Source: Mesorhizobium sp. CAU 1732
GTDB taxonomy: Bacteria; Pseudomonadota; Alphaproteobacteria; Rhizobiales; Rhizobiaceae
Direction: 5' to 3'
Length of the DNA: 64,000 nucleotides
NCBI RefSeq assembly: GCF_039888675.1
Contig: NZ_JBDQQR010000001.1
Location: 3,348,001 to 3,412,000 of the forward strand
Both the position numbers and the translations under genes were made by a program. Positions 8,706 through 18,712 of the stretch are shown in pieces; the stretch's first letter is position 1; every line of letters starts with the position of its first letter. The notes below the pieces were generated by a model. The model saw nothing but the letters and a program-made list of their open reading frames with translations. It searched no databases and was not told the DNA's origin.

Positions 8706-9320
8706 TCAGATGTCGAAGAACACGGTTTCCTTCTCCCCCTGGAGATGGATGTCGAAACGGTAGGCGTCGCCGTCGCGCTGCGCAATCAGCGTCGGCACGC
8801 GCATGCGATGCTCGATGCGCCCGAGGATCGGATCATCGCCGTTGGCGGCCTCCTCGTCACCGAAATACATCCGCGTCTGAAGGCCGAGATTGATGCCCCG
8901 CGCCACGATCCAGAAGGTGATGTGCGGCGCTTGCCTGCGGCCACCCTTGAAAGGAACCATGCCCGGCTTGACCGTCTCGAAACGGTATTCGCCGCTCGTC
9001 ATGTCGGTCGGGCACCTGCCCCATCCGGTGAAATTCGGGTCGGCGGTGCCGCGCATTTCGGATGGCGAATTGTAAAGCCCTGCCGCATCGGCCTGCCAGA
9101 TTTCGATCAGCGCATCCTTGATCGGCGTTCCCGTGCCGTCGAAGACGTAGCCGGTGATCGTGATGCGCTCACCCTTGGTCTTGTCGTTGACCATGCTGGT
9201 CCCGAGGTCCTGCGGATAGACCCCGGTAATCTCGGCGAAATTCGGCGTCAGGCCGATATGGACGTAGGGACCCGCGGTCTGCGAGGCGCTTTCCCTGAGG
9301 CGATTGAGTGTCTGTGCCAT
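8706..9320 (-). CDS. pcaG: Protocatechuate 3,4-dioxygenase alpha subunit PcaG
   Basis: A 204-residue intradiol dioxygenase alpha subunit, normal in length. It has the beta-sandwich core ITGYVFDGTGTPIKDALIEI followed by WQADAAGLYNSP and the HITFWIVARGINLGLQTRMYF segment. In known enzymes the iron site lies on the beta subunit while alpha completes the active-site wall. ATG 9320 has GGAGGGG upstream and lies two bases after the pcaH stop, as expected for stoichiometric production of the two subunits. The reaction is oxidative ring cleavage of protocatechuate to 3-carboxy-cis,cis-muconate. Confidence 0.95.
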   Translation of the reverse strand: MAQTLNRLRESASQTAGPYVHIGLTPNFAEITGVYPQDLGTSMVNDKTKGERITITGYVFDGTGTPIKDALIEIWQADAAGLYNSPSEMRGTADPNFTGWGRCPTDMTSGEYRFETVKPGMVPFKGGRRQAPHITFWIVARGINLGLQTRMYFGDEEAANGDDPILGRIEHRMRVPTLIAQRDGDAYRFDIHLQGEKETVFFDI

Positions 9321-9322
9321 GA

Positions 9323-10078
9323 TCAGTTCCCCTCCAGCCGGTTCTCGAACATCGTCGAGCGGCGGCCGCGCAGCACGATATCGAACTTGTAGGCGCGGCT
9401 GTCCATCGGTGTGGTCGCCTGCATGTCGAGCGCGGCGGTCAGTCCGGAAATCGCTGCCGGATCGTTGATCGTCTTGACGATCGGGCAGAGCGCGATCATC
9501 GGGTCGCCTTCGAAATACATCTGCGTGATCAGGCGCTGCGCGAAACCGTGCCCGAAGACGGAAAAGTGGATGTGAGCCGGTCGCCAGTCGTTCGGGCCGT
9601 TCGGCCAGGGATACGGCCCCGGCTGGATCGTGCGGAAAGCGTAGCCGCCATCCTCGTCGGTGATCGTGCGTCCGCACCCGCCGAAATTCGGATCGAGCGC
9701 CGCGATATAGCCTTCCTTCCTGTGGCGGTAACGCCCGCCGGCATTGGCCTGCCAGAACTCCAGCAACGCGCCAGGCACGCCCTTGCCGCGCTCGTCCAGA
9801 ACGCGCCCGTAAACCACGATGCGCGGGCCGACCGCGCTCTCGCCGGGCTTGGCGAAATTGTGGATCAGATCGTCGTCCAGTTCGCCCAGTATGTTGTGGC
9901 CGAACACCGGACCCGTGATTTCCGAGATCGTGCCGTCGAGCGACAGCAATGCCTTTTGCGGCGAGCGCAGCACGGACGTCTTGTAGCCGGGCGTATAGGC
10001 CGCCGGATGCCACTCGCGGTCGCGTTGAAAGAAGGCACCCGTCTCGGGCTTGCGGTTGGAGAATGCGCCCTCGCTCAT
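9323..10078 (-). CDS. pcaH: Protocatechuate 3,4-dioxygenase beta subunit PcaH
   Basis: This 251-residue beta subunit provides the non-haem Fe(III) site. The expected ligands are visible as tyrosines in the [11 protein letters not shown] and [13 protein letters not shown] regions and the two histidines of [12 protein letters not shown]. The N-terminal segment contains the usual pcaH extension ([16 protein letters not shown]). ATG 10078 has AAGGAG upstream and overlaps the pcaC stop by four bases (ATGA). Its partner pcaG follows directly. Confidence 0.96.
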   Translation of the reverse strand: MSEGAFSNRKPETGAFFQRDREWHPAAYTPGYKTSVLRSPQKALLSLDGTISEITGPVFGHNILGELDDDLIHNFAKPGESAVGPRIVVYGRVLDERGKGVPGALLEFWQANAGGRYRHRKEGYIAALDPNFGGCGRTITDEDGGYAFRTIQPGPYPWPNGPNDWRPAHIHFSVFGHGFAQRLITQMYFEGDPMIALCPIVKTINDPAAISGLTAALDMQATTPMDSRAYKFDIVLRGRRSTMFENRLEGN

Positions 10079-10470
10079 TCCGTCGTCTCCTTGTCCATGT
10101 CGGCAAACACCTGCTTCACGACCTTGATCGCATGATTGGCGCGCGGAACGCCCGCATAGATCGCGACGTGGAGCATGGCTTCCATGATGTCGTCGCGCGA
10201 GGCGCCGGTGTTGGCGGTCGCGCGTGTGTGAAGCGCCAGCTCCTCATAGTTTCCGAGCGCCGCCAGAAGGGCCAGCGTCAGCATCGAGCGCTCTCGCTTG
10301 GTGATCGTATCGCGCGACCAGACATGGCCCCATGCGGCTTCCGTGATCAGGTCCTGAAACGGCGCGTCGAGCGCGCTCTTCGACGTCTCCGCACGGTTCA
10401 CATAGCTCTCGCCCAGCACGCTCCGGCGCGTCGCCATCCCCTGTGCATGGCGTGGTGACTTCTCACTCAT
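10075..10470 (-). CDS. pcaC: 4-carboxymuconolactone decarboxylase PcaC
   Basis: A 131-residue stand-alone decarboxylase of the AhpD-like/CMD fold, with [20 protein letters not shown] and the [28 protein letters not shown] region. It converts 4-carboxymuconolactone to 3-oxoadipate enol-lactone. It starts at ATG 10470 behind AGGAGAG and is followed by pcaH with an ATGA overlap. It is not fused to PcaD, the next enzyme of the pathway, and no pcaD lies in the operon. Confidence 0.95.
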   Translation of the reverse strand: MSEKSPRHAQGMATRRSVLGESYVNRAETSKSALDAPFQDLITEAAWGHVWSRDTITKRERSMLTLALLAALGNYEELALHTRATANTGASRDDIMEAMLHVAIYAGVPRANHAIKVVKQVFADMDKETTE

Positions 10471-10490
10471 TCGTCTCTCCTATGCCCGCC

Positions 10491-11777
<1,287 letters not shown>

Positions 11778-11779
<2 letters not shown>

Positions 11780-12668
11780 GCCCGGATCGATCCCCTCCTA
11801 TCGGCTTTATCGTGAGAAATCAGGCGAATCCGGCGATTTCTGGATTCACTCCGAGACGATCCCGGAGCGAACGCACCTGCACAATTGGGAGATTGCGCAG
11901 CACCGCCACGACCAGTTCTTCCAGATCTTTTGCCTGACTGCGGGCAACGGCGAGCTCGCGGAGCACGGCGGTATCCGCCCGCTCGTCGCGCCCTGCGCCA
12001 TCTTCATCCCGCCGGGCGCGGTTCACGGCTTCCGCTACTCGCGCGAGATCGACGGCCTCGTCGTCACCGCGCTCGGCGACAGGCTGCGCGCGATCGCGGC
12101 CGCCGATCGCCAGGTCGCCGTCTTCGCGGCCGAGACGCGGATTGTGGCGCTGGACGACGACAATTCCGACGCCGACTTCGCCGTCGCCTGCGTCGAGCGC
12201 CTGCACATGGAGCTTCACGGCCGCAACGCCGGGCGCCTTATGCTGCTGGAGCCGCTGATGACGGCGGCACTTGTGTCGCTGGTCAGGGCAGGAAGCATGA
12301 CAGCGGAATCCGGCTCGGGACTTGCCGACCGCGACCGCGCACGCGTCGAAACGCTGATGACGCTGATCGCGGCGCATTTCCGAGAGCACCGGCCGGTGCG
12401 GTTCTACGCCGACGCGATCGGCGTCTCGTCGGCGCATCTCAACCGGCTGGCGCGGATGGTGACGGGGCACAGCGTGCAGGGGCTGACGGCATTGCAGCTC
12501 GTCGAGGTGGCGCGGCGAGATCTCGTCTTCACGCCAACGCCGGTGCAGGCGATCGCCTATTCGCTGGGTTTTTCCGACCCGGCCTATTTCAACCGCTTCT
12601 TCCGCCGCCAGACGGGGATGACACCGGGGGCGTTCAGGCAGACGGAGAGGTCAAGGCTGGAGGCATGA
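11778..12668 (+). CDS. pobR: AraC-family regulator, probable 4-hydroxybenzoate-responsive PobR
   Basis: A 296-residue regulator with an N-terminal cupin-type sensing domain (residues 40-100, HDQFFQIFCLTAGNGELAEH and IFIPPGAVHGFRYS) and a C-terminal AraC double helix-turn-helix (IGVSSAHLNRLARMVTGHSV; AYSLGFSDPAYFNRFFRRQT). AraC-type PobR proteins are known activators of pobA in several proteobacteria. Position argues for the same role here: it is divergent from pobA with a 117-bp shared gap. ATG 11778 is preceded by AGAAGG. The effector (4-hydroxybenzoate) is inferred. Confidence 0.82.
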
Positions 12669-12688
12669 CCTCCGGTCAACCGCCCACG

Positions 12689-13711
12689 TCACCGCCAGCC
12701 CAGCGCTGGCGCGACATGCTTGAGGATCGCCTCTATGATGTGGGCATTGTAGTCGACGCCGAGCTGGTTGGGCACCGTCAGGAGCAGCGTATCAGCCTCG
12801 GCGATCGCCTCGTCCTCACGCAACTGCTCGACAAGCACCTCCGGCTCTGCTGCGTAGCTGCGCCCGAAGACGGCGCGTTTCTCCGGCTCGATGTAGCCGA
12901 AATGATCGGTGCTGTCGCCGCTGCCGCCGAAATAGGCGCGGTCCATGTCGTTGACCAGCGCGAAGATCGAGCGGCTGACCGACACGCGCGGGGTGCGTTC
13001 ATGGCCGGCCTCCTTCCAGGCCTCGCGGTAGGCGCGGATCTGCTTTGCCTGCTGGATGTGCAGCGGCTCGCCGCTTTCGTCGAACTTCAGCGTCGAGCTT
13101 TGCAAATTCATGCCCAGCTTCGCCGCCCACACGGCGGTCGCATCCGTGGCCGCACCCCACCAGATGCGGTCGCGCAGGCCCTCCGAATGCGGCTCCACCC
13201 GCAACAGGCCGGGCGGGTTCGCGAACATGGGACGCGGGTTTGGTTGGGCAAAGCCCTTGCCCTCGAGCAGCTTGAAGAACATCTCGGCATTCGCGCGCGC
13301 CATGTCCGCATCGCTCTGGCCGTCCTGAGGCGCATAGCCGAAATAGCGCCAGCCATCGATCACCTGTTCGGGCGAGCCGCGGCTGATGCCGAGTTGGAGA
13401 CGCCCCCCCGCGATAAGGTCGGCAGCGCCCGCATCCTCAATCATGTAGAGCGGGTTCTCGTAGCGCATGTCGATGACGGCGGTGCCGATCTCGATCCGGC
13501 TGGTCTTGGCGCCCACAGCCGCCAGCAATGGAAACGGCGATGCGAGCTGGCGGGCGAAGTGATGGACGCGGAAATAGGCCCCGTCCGCACCGAGTTCTTC
13601 CGCCGCTACCGCGAGGTCGATGGATTGAAGCAGCGCATCGGACGCGGACCGCGTGCCCGACTGGGGCGACGGCGACCAGTGGCCGAACGAAAGAAAGCCG
13701 ATGTTTTTCAT
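12689..13711 (-). CDS. Luciferase-like (LLM class) flavin-dependent oxidoreductase
   Basis: A 340-residue TIM-barrel flavoprotein of the bacterial luciferase superfamily. The N-terminal strand MKNIGFLSFGHW, the SIDLAVAAEELGADGAYFRVHH motif and RLQLGISRGSPEQ around residue 105 are typical of reduced-FMN-dependent monooxygenases of this class. The substrate is unknown. It lacks close similarity to RutA as far as can be judged and lies 20 bases from the convergent pobR stop, outside the pyrimidine operon. ATG 13711 is chosen because the conserved first strand starts there; an upstream in-frame start at 13750 would add residues with no family resemblance. Confidence 0.88.
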   Translation of the reverse strand: MKNIGFLSFGHWSPSPQSGTRSASDALLQSIDLAVAAEELGADGAYFRVHHFARQLASPFPLLAAVGAKTSRIEIGTAVIDMRYENPLYMIEDAGAADLIAGGRLQLGISRGSPEQVIDGWRYFGYAPQDGQSDADMARANAEMFFKLLEGKGFAQPNPRPMFANPPGLLRVEPHSEGLRDRIWWGAATDATAVWAAKLGMNLQSSTLKFDESGEPLHIQQAKQIRAYREAWKEAGHERTPRVSVSRSIFALVNDMDRAYFGGSGDSTDHFGYIEPEKRAVFGRSYAAEPEVLVEQLREDEAIAEADTLLLTVPNQLGVDYNAHIIEAILKHVAPALGWR

Positions 13712-13908
13712 GAGGCACGCTCCGGCGTGTGAATGAATGTTGCTGCACACCTATGTGCTTCGAGACGAGCGCTCAAGGTGCCGGATCGTTCTGGCGCTGG
13801 ACGCACTGTCTCCGTCAGAGCGACGAGACGGCAGGTACGAACAAGATTGATGTCAAATGGAAGAAGGAGCGGTCGCCCGTCTTACCCAAATGCTTGGTTG
13901 GGCGACGA

Positions 13909-14062
13909 GATCATTTCAGGTTTTCGCGAAAACGCCCCCTCCACCGTAAACGGAGGAGGATCCAGGTTGCGGCCGTCCGCGACGCCGGATCCTCCCCCAT
14001 TTTCATGGGGGAGGTGGCCCGGAGGGCCGGAGGGGGTGTTTCCGCAAAAGCCTGAAATGATC
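13909..14062. mobile_element. 154-bp palindromic element with 34-bp terminal inverted repeats (MITE-like)
   Basis: The 474-base gap from 13712 to 14185 holds no gene. Within it, 13909-13942 (beginning GATCATTTCAGG) and 14029-14062 (ending CCTGAAATGATC) are imperfect 34-base inverted repeats, about 28 of 34 positions identical by eye. Inside are two strong hairpins: CCTCC-A-CCGTAAACGG-A-GGAGG at 13938-13959, and a perfect 10-bp stem CCTCCCCCAT/ATGGGGGAGG with a TTTC loop at 13991-14014. It encodes no transposase. A related core occurs at 14766-14803. Confidence 0.65.
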
Positions 14063-14185
14063 CAGGTCCCGTCAGGCCTTCAAAGCCCTCACGCTGTCAG
14101 CATCTGTCAGCAGCGTTCCGAAAAACGTATCCACCTCCCCGCCCCACTCCCGGACAATGCCCATCCAAGCAACGGAGCGGCGGCA

Positions 14186-14635
14186 ATGGACTGGAAGCGG
14201 GCAATCGAGGAGGAACGGGCAGCACTCGGCCACATCGTCGCCCTGCTCTTTTCCCTTGCCGATCTGGCCGAGCGCACCGCGGGCCGTTCCACCGTGGTCG
14301 CGAGCCTGGTCCTATGGTTCCTGCGGCAGGCAGAGGCGGTGGCGCGCGACTTCGTCGACGGGCGCTCCGACGCGCCATCGGCCTCGATGCCGATCGTTCC
14401 GACAAGTGCCGGCCCGTTGGATGCCATGCGTCTCGCCGTCAGCCTTCGCGCGCTCGCGCGGCAGATCGACGGCCAGGCAAGATTACTTCCCGCAACGCGC
14501 GGGCGGACCAGTTGCGACCGTGCCGCATCGCCGTCCGGCCGCATGCCCGCACTGCGCGCCGCCCTCAACGCCCTGTCATCGCTCGCGGCATTCACCCTCG
14601 GCGCACCGCTTCCCGCCGCGCCCGACACCTCATGA
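14186..14635 (+). CDS. Conserved hypothetical protein
   Basis: A 149-residue protein I cannot assign to a named family. It starts with ATG 14186 behind GGAGCGG, has the strong G/C third-position preference of its neighbours and is rich in alanine, leucine and arginine. Residues 1-60 look helical (ERAALGHIVALLFSLADLAE, then VLWFLRQAEAVARDFV); the remainder is low complexity. It has no signal peptide and no clear membrane segment. It stands alone on the plus strand between two repeat elements, with no operon partner, so the context gives no functional hint. The long plus-strand frames that continue beyond it are shadows. Confidence 0.55.
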   Translation: MDWKRAIEEERAALGHIVALLFSLADLAERTAGRSTVVASLVLWFLRQAEAVARDFVDGRSDAPSASMPIVPTSAGPLDAMRLAVSLRALARQIDGQARLLPATRGRTSCDRAASPSGRMPALRAALNALSSLAAFTLGAPLPAAPDTS

Positions 14636-14754
14636 GCGACGTCGTCCTCCGCGCATCACCACAGACGTAAAAAAACCGGGCCCCCACGAAAAAGGGGCGG
14701 TCGCCCGCCCCCTTCCCGCATCTTTCAGTCCACTGCTCCGCAGGGGAGAAGCCG

Positions 14755-14842
14755 GCGTAGCGGCCGTCCGCTACCTGGATCCTCCCCCATCTTCATGGGG
14801 GAGAGGGACCGCCGAAGGCGGTGGAGCGGGTGTTCCGGTGAA
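14755..14842. repeat. Second copy of the palindromic repeat core
   Basis: GCGGCCGTCCGC followed by GGATCC and the hairpin CTCCCCCAT-CTTC-ATGGGGGAG (14782-14803) repeats the core of the element at 13909-14062. Then follow GGACCGCCGAAGGCGGTGG and a GGGTGTT segment matching the right-hand part of the first copy. Long terminal repeats are not recognisable. It lies 3' of the ABC binding-protein gene, where its hairpin could also end transcription. Confidence 0.6.
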
Positions 14843-14870
14843 AACCGATTCCACCTCGTCCGAAACCGCT

Positions 14871-15836
14871 TTAGAGAGCGTCGGTGATCTCGGTCGTGTA
14901 GGCGCCGGACGGCTCCTTCTCGATGATCTTCTGGTCGAGCAAAGCCTTCGCCGTGCGCTCATACGCTTCCGGGATCAGCTTTCCATCCGGCGTGTCGATG
15001 AGCTTGGCGACCTCGCCCATCATGCGAACCTGGTGGTTCTCGTCCTGTCCGCCATTGTCCATGACGATGCCGGCGGCCTCTTCAGGATTGGCCATGGCGT
15101 ATTCCCAGCCCTTCATGGAGGCGCGCACGAAGCGGACCATCTTTTCCTTGAACGCCTCGTCCGCCAGCTTGTCTTCCATGACGTAGAGACCGTCCTCGAG
15201 AAGGTCGTTGCCCATCTCGGTGTAGTTGAAGACGGTCAGGTCTTCCGGCTTGTAGCCGGCGTCGATGAGCTGCCAGTACTCGTTGTAGGTCATGACCGAG
15301 ATGCAGTCGGCCTGCTTCTGGATCAGGGGCTGCACGTCGAAGGACTGCTTGAGCACGGTGACGCCATCGGCACCGCCCTCGGTGCCGAGGCCGAGCTTGT
15401 TCATCCAGGCATAGAACGGATATTCATTGCCGAAGAACCAGACGCCGAGCGTGTGACCCTTGAAGTCCGCTTCCGTCTTGATCGGGCCGTCAGCCGGGCA
15501 GACGAGCTGCATGCCGGCCTTCTTGTAGGGCTGCGCGATGTTGACCAGCGGCACGCCCTTGTCGCGGGCGGCGAGCGCGGCGGCCATCCACGTCACGACC
15601 ACGTCGGCGCCGCCGCCGGCGATCACCTGCTCGGGCGCGATGTCCGGGCCGCCCGGCTTGATGGTGACGTCGAGATCGGCTTCCTCGTAAAACCCCTTGT
15701 CGAGGGCGACGTAATAGCCCGCGAACTGCGACTGGGCGACCCATTTGAGCTGCAACGTCACCGCGTCGGCGGCCCAGGCCTGTGCGGCGGCAAGCGACAT
15801 CGCGCCTGCCATCATCGATACGATCATTTTCTTCAT
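14871..15836 (-). CDS. ABC transporter substrate-binding protein, NMT1/THI5-like (NitT/TauT family)
   Basis: A 321-residue periplasmic binding protein with a Sec signal peptide (MKKMIVSMMAGAMSLAAAQA, cleavage near AWA-AD). The mature start VTLQLKWVAQSQFAGYYVAL, followed by DKGFYEEADLDVTIKPGGPD, is typical of NMT1/THI5-like proteins that bind pyrimidine-type ligands or taurine/nitrate analogues. It is the last gene of the operon that contains dihydropyrimidinase and two permeases. The likely ligand is therefore a pyrimidine, dihydropyrimidine or hydantoin; this is inferred from context. Confidence 0.88.
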   Translation of the reverse strand: MKKMIVSMMAGAMSLAAAQAWAADAVTLQLKWVAQSQFAGYYVALDKGFYEEADLDVTIKPGGPDIAPEQVIAGGGADVVVTWMAAALAARDKGVPLVNIAQPYKKAGMQLVCPADGPIKTEADFKGHTLGVWFFGNEYPFYAWMNKLGLGTEGGADGVTVLKQSFDVQPLIQKQADCISVMTYNEYWQLIDAGYKPEDLTVFNYTEMGNDLLEDGLYVMEDKLADEAFKEKMVRFVRASMKGWEYAMANPEEAAGIVMDNGGQDENHQVRMMGEVAKLIDTPDGKLIPEAYERTAKALLDQKIIEKEPSGAYTTEITDAL

Positions 15837-15857
15837 TTTATTACCCTCTGGATTGGT

Positions 15858-16994
15858 CTATCCCCCACGGATAGACGGGTGCCAAAACGTGACGGCTCTT
15901 TCTGCGAGAGCGATCACACCATAAAAGACGGAACCCGCGAGCGCCGCAACCGCGATTTCCGCCCAGACCATGTCGACATTCATGCGCCCCACCTCCGTCG
16001 AAATGCGGAAGCCCATGCCCACGACAGGTGTACCGAAGAACTCCGCGACGATCGCGCCGATGAGCGCCAGCGTCGAGTTGATCTTGAGCGCGTTGAAAAT
16101 GAAAGGCATCGCGGCGGGAAGCCGCAGCTTGCCGAGCGTCTGCCAGTATCCCGACGCGTAGGTGCGCATCAGGTCGCGCTCCATGTGGCCCGATGCTGCG
16201 AGCCCTGCAACGGTGTTCACCAGCATCGGGAAGAACGTCATGATGACGACGACGGCAGCCTTCGAGTGCCAGTCGAAACCGAACCACATCACCATGATCG
16301 GCGCGACGCCGATGATCGGCAGCGCCGAGACCATGTTGCCGATGGGCAGAAGCCCGCGCCGCAGAAACTGGAACCGGTCCGCGAGGATCGCCGCGGCAAA
16401 GCCCGCGCCGCAGCCCAGCACGTAGCCGATGATCACGGCGCGGAAGATCGTCTGGTTCACGTCGGCCGCAAGGATCGGGATCGAATTGACGATGCGCGCG
16501 CCGATCGCCGACGGCGGCGGCAGGAGCACGAACGGGATACCGGCCCCGCGCACGATCGCCTCCCAGAGGATCAGGATCCACGCCCCGAACAGCACCGGAA
16601 TGAAGAGCCGCACAGCGATGTCGGCTGCGCGCGACGCGGGCTTCATCGACGACAGGACCGTCACCAGCCGCCACGCCAGCAGCCACGACGCGGCGAGCAG
16701 CAGATAGAACGACGCCCTCGCCGCCCCGTTCTTGCTGCCGATCTCCGCCAACAGGAGGTAGACAGCGAGATGCGCCCCGACAAACAGCGCGATTGCACGC
16801 AGGCCGGCCCGCTTGCTCGTCGCGTCGATCGCGATAGCGCCCGCCAGAAGCGCCAGGATCAGGGAGGCCATGAAAGCGGACGCCGCCGGCGCATCGAGCG
16901 ACATCTCGGCATTCGCGATCGGCAGCAGGAAGGCGGCGATGACGGCAAGCACTGTCGCAAGAAGGGACTGCCATGACGGGCGAAACGCGCTCAT
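15858..16994 (-). CDS. ABC transporter permease (NitT/TauT type) with extra N-terminal membrane segments
   Basis: A 378-residue inner-membrane permease. The C-terminal 250 residues form the usual binding-protein-dependent permease domain, with the coupling (EAA-type) loop around RDLMRTYASGYWQTLGKLRL. The first 130 residues hold four or so extra hydrophobic segments not present in the shorter partner. The start overlaps the end of the second permease gene by four bases (16991-16994). It pairs with the 293-residue permease, the ATPase and the binding protein to form one importer. Confidence 0.9.
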   Translation of the reverse strand: MSAFRPSWQSLLATVLAVIAAFLLPIANAEMSLDAPAASAFMASLILALLAGAIAIDATSKRAGLRAIALFVGAHLAVYLLLAEIGSKNGAARASFYLLLAASWLLAWRLVTVLSSMKPASRAADIAVRLFIPVLFGAWILILWEAIVRGAGIPFVLLPPPSAIGARIVNSIPILAADVNQTIFRAVIIGYVLGCGAGFAAAILADRFQFLRRGLLPIGNMVSALPIIGVAPIMVMWFGFDWHSKAAVVVIMTFFPMLVNTVAGLAASGHMERDLMRTYASGYWQTLGKLRLPAAMPFIFNALKINSTLALIGAIVAEFFGTPVVGMGFRISTEVGRMNVDMVWAEIAVAALAGSVFYGVIALAERAVTFWHPSIRGG

Positions 16995-17872
16995 GCCGGC
17001 CGCGCTCCCATTGCCCGCTCGACGATCCGTCCCGCGAGCCCGACGGCGGTCACGAGCAGGATCGCCACGATCGATCCCGCAACGAGCGCCGAGAACATGT
17101 CAATCGTCTGGCTGTAGTACGAACCGGACAAGAGCTTCGATCCGATGCCGGCGACCGCGCCGGTCGGCAACTCGCCGACGATTGCGCCAACAAGGCTGGC
17201 CGCGATCGCCACCTTCATGGAGGCGAAGAGATACGGCACCGACGCCGGCAGCCGCAGTTTCCAGAAGGTCGAGGCCTTGGTCGCATTGTAGGTCCGCATC
17301 AGATCGAGATGCATGGTTTCAGGCGAGCGCAACCCCTTCACCATGCCGACCGCGACGGGGAAGAACGAGAGATATGTCGAAATCAGCGCCTTGGGGATCA
17401 GACCCGTGATGCCGACTGCCGCCAGCACCACGATGATCATCGGCGCGAGAGCCAGGATCGGGATCGTCTGCGATGTGATGATCCACGGCATCAGGCTGCG
17501 GTCGAGTGCCGTCACATGCACGATGCCGACCGCGATCGCGATGCCCAGAAGCGTCCCGAACGCAAAGCCCAGAAGCGTCGAGGAGAGCGTCACCCAGGCA
17601 TGGTAGACGAGGCTGCGCGCGGAGGTGACGTTGCGCAGGAACGTGTTCTCGAAAAAATTCACCGCAACCTGATGCGGCGCAGGCAGCGTCGGCTTCGGCT
17701 GCGTCATCGTCTTGACGAGAAACTCGACCGCCGTCGGCGCCTCGCCCGCCCGCCTGTCGAGATCACGCTGGAACGGCGCGTTCATCATATACGCCCCGAC
17801 ATACCAGATCGCGACGATGCCAAGCAGGATCGCGGTGACAGGCATGATCTTGTCGCGGAGACGATCGGTCAT
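16991..17872 (-). CDS. ABC transporter permease (NitT/TauT type)
   Basis: A 293-residue permease with about six membrane segments. The first is IMPVTAILLGIVAIWYVGAY, followed by a periplasmic loop; the EAA-type loop LDLMRTYNATKASTFWKLRL contacts the ATPase. It is the second, standard-length permease of the heterodimeric channel. It lies nine bases downstream of the ATPase gene and overlaps the following permease gene by four bases. Confidence 0.91.
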   Translation of the reverse strand: MTDRLRDKIMPVTAILLGIVAIWYVGAYMMNAPFQRDLDRRAGEAPTAVEFLVKTMTQPKPTLPAPHQVAVNFFENTFLRNVTSARSLVYHAWVTLSSTLLGFAFGTLLGIAIAVGIVHVTALDRSLMPWIITSQTIPILALAPMIIVVLAAVGITGLIPKALISTYLSFFPVAVGMVKGLRSPETMHLDLMRTYNATKASTFWKLRLPASVPYLFASMKVAIAASLVGAIVGELPTGAVAGIGSKLLSGSYYSQTIDMFSALVAGSIVAILLVTAVGLAGRIVERAMGARPA

Positions 17873-17881
17873 GTGGCCCGC

Positions 17882-18706
17882 TCAATCCTCATACGAGTGC
17901 CCTGCCCTCAGGCCGTCGCGGACGCGGGCGGCGATTTCCAGGAATTCGGGCGTCTCGCGGATGTCGAGCGGGCGCTCTGCGGGAAGCGTCGAGTCGATGA
18001 TATCGGTCACGCGGCCGGGCCGCGGCGACATCACGACGATCTTGGTGGAGAGATAGACGGCCTCGGGGATCGAATGGGTGACGAAGCAGATCGTCTTTTC
18101 GGTCCGCGCCCAAAGCTCCAGAAGCTGCTTGTTCAGATGATCGCGCACGATCTCGTCCAGCGCGCCGAAAGGCTCGTCCATGAGAAGCAGATCGGCATCG
18201 AACGCGAGCGCCCGCGCGATCGAGGCGCGTTGCTGCATTCCGCCCGACAACTGCCAGGGGAACTTCTTCTCGAACCCGGTGAGGTTCACGAGATCGAGCG
18301 TGCGCTTGATGCGCTGCGCGATCTCGGCCTTGGAATAGTCCATGATTTCCAAGGGCAGCGCGACGTTGCGCTCGATCGTGCGCCACGGAAACAGCCCAGC
18401 CGCCTGGAAGACGTAGCCGTAAGCACGCTTCTTGCGCGCCTCTTCCGGCGTCATGCCGTTGACGGTGATCGTGCCCGCGGTCGGCTGCTCAAGATCGGCG
18501 ATGACACGCAGAAATGTCGTCTTGCCGCAACCCGACGGTCCGATGAAGGAGACGAACTCCCCCTTGCCGATCGTCAGATCGACATCGGAGAGCGCGTGGA
18601 CGGGCCCGTCATTGGTCTCGAAGGTGAGCCCGAGGCCGTTGGCGGAGACGACGGGAGCGTTGATTCTGGCTGCTGGCTCGGTCTGGCTGGCTGGGGCATT
18701 CATCAA
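17882..18706 (-). CDS. ABC transporter ATP-binding protein (NitT/TauT type)
   Basis: A 274-residue nucleotide-binding subunit. Walker A is GPSGCGKTT, the signature is LSGGMQQR, Walker B is LLLMDEPFGALD and the switch histidine is in CFVTHSIPEAVYLS. Two adjacent methionine codons (18706 and 18703) could serve as start. It follows hydA by six bases, tying the importer transcriptionally and probably functionally to pyrimidine degradation. Confidence 0.93.
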   Translation of the reverse strand: MMNAPASQTEPAARINAPVVSANGLGLTFETNDGPVHALSDVDLTIGKGEFVSFIGPSGCGKTTFLRVIADLEQPTAGTITVNGMTPEEARKKRAYGYVFQAAGLFPWRTIERNVALPLEIMDYSKAEIAQRIKRTLDLVNLTGFEKKFPWQLSGGMQQRASIARALAFDADLLLMDEPFGALDEIVRDHLNKQLLELWARTEKTICFVTHSIPEAVYLSTKIVVMSPRPGRVTDIIDSTLPAERPLDIRETPEFLEIAARVRDGLRAGHSYED

Positions 18707-18712
18707 GGATGC

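Noticed and set aside
12689..13711. Luciferase-like flavoprotein as RutA of an oxidative pyrimidine pathway
   Set aside because: It is not next to rutB-F homologues, sits beside pobR, and the pyrimidine genes present encode the reductive route.
13991..14014. Stand-alone rho-independent terminator after the flavoprotein or hypothetical gene
   Set aside because: The stem lacks a T-run and lies inside a larger inverted-repeat element whose core recurs at 14781, so a repeat is the better description.
14157..16976. 939-codon plus-strand frame spanning the hypothetical gene, the repeat and the binding-protein and permease genes
   Set aside because: It crosses a repeat element and runs antisense to well-supported ABC genes, with no recognisable domain; it is a shadow frame.
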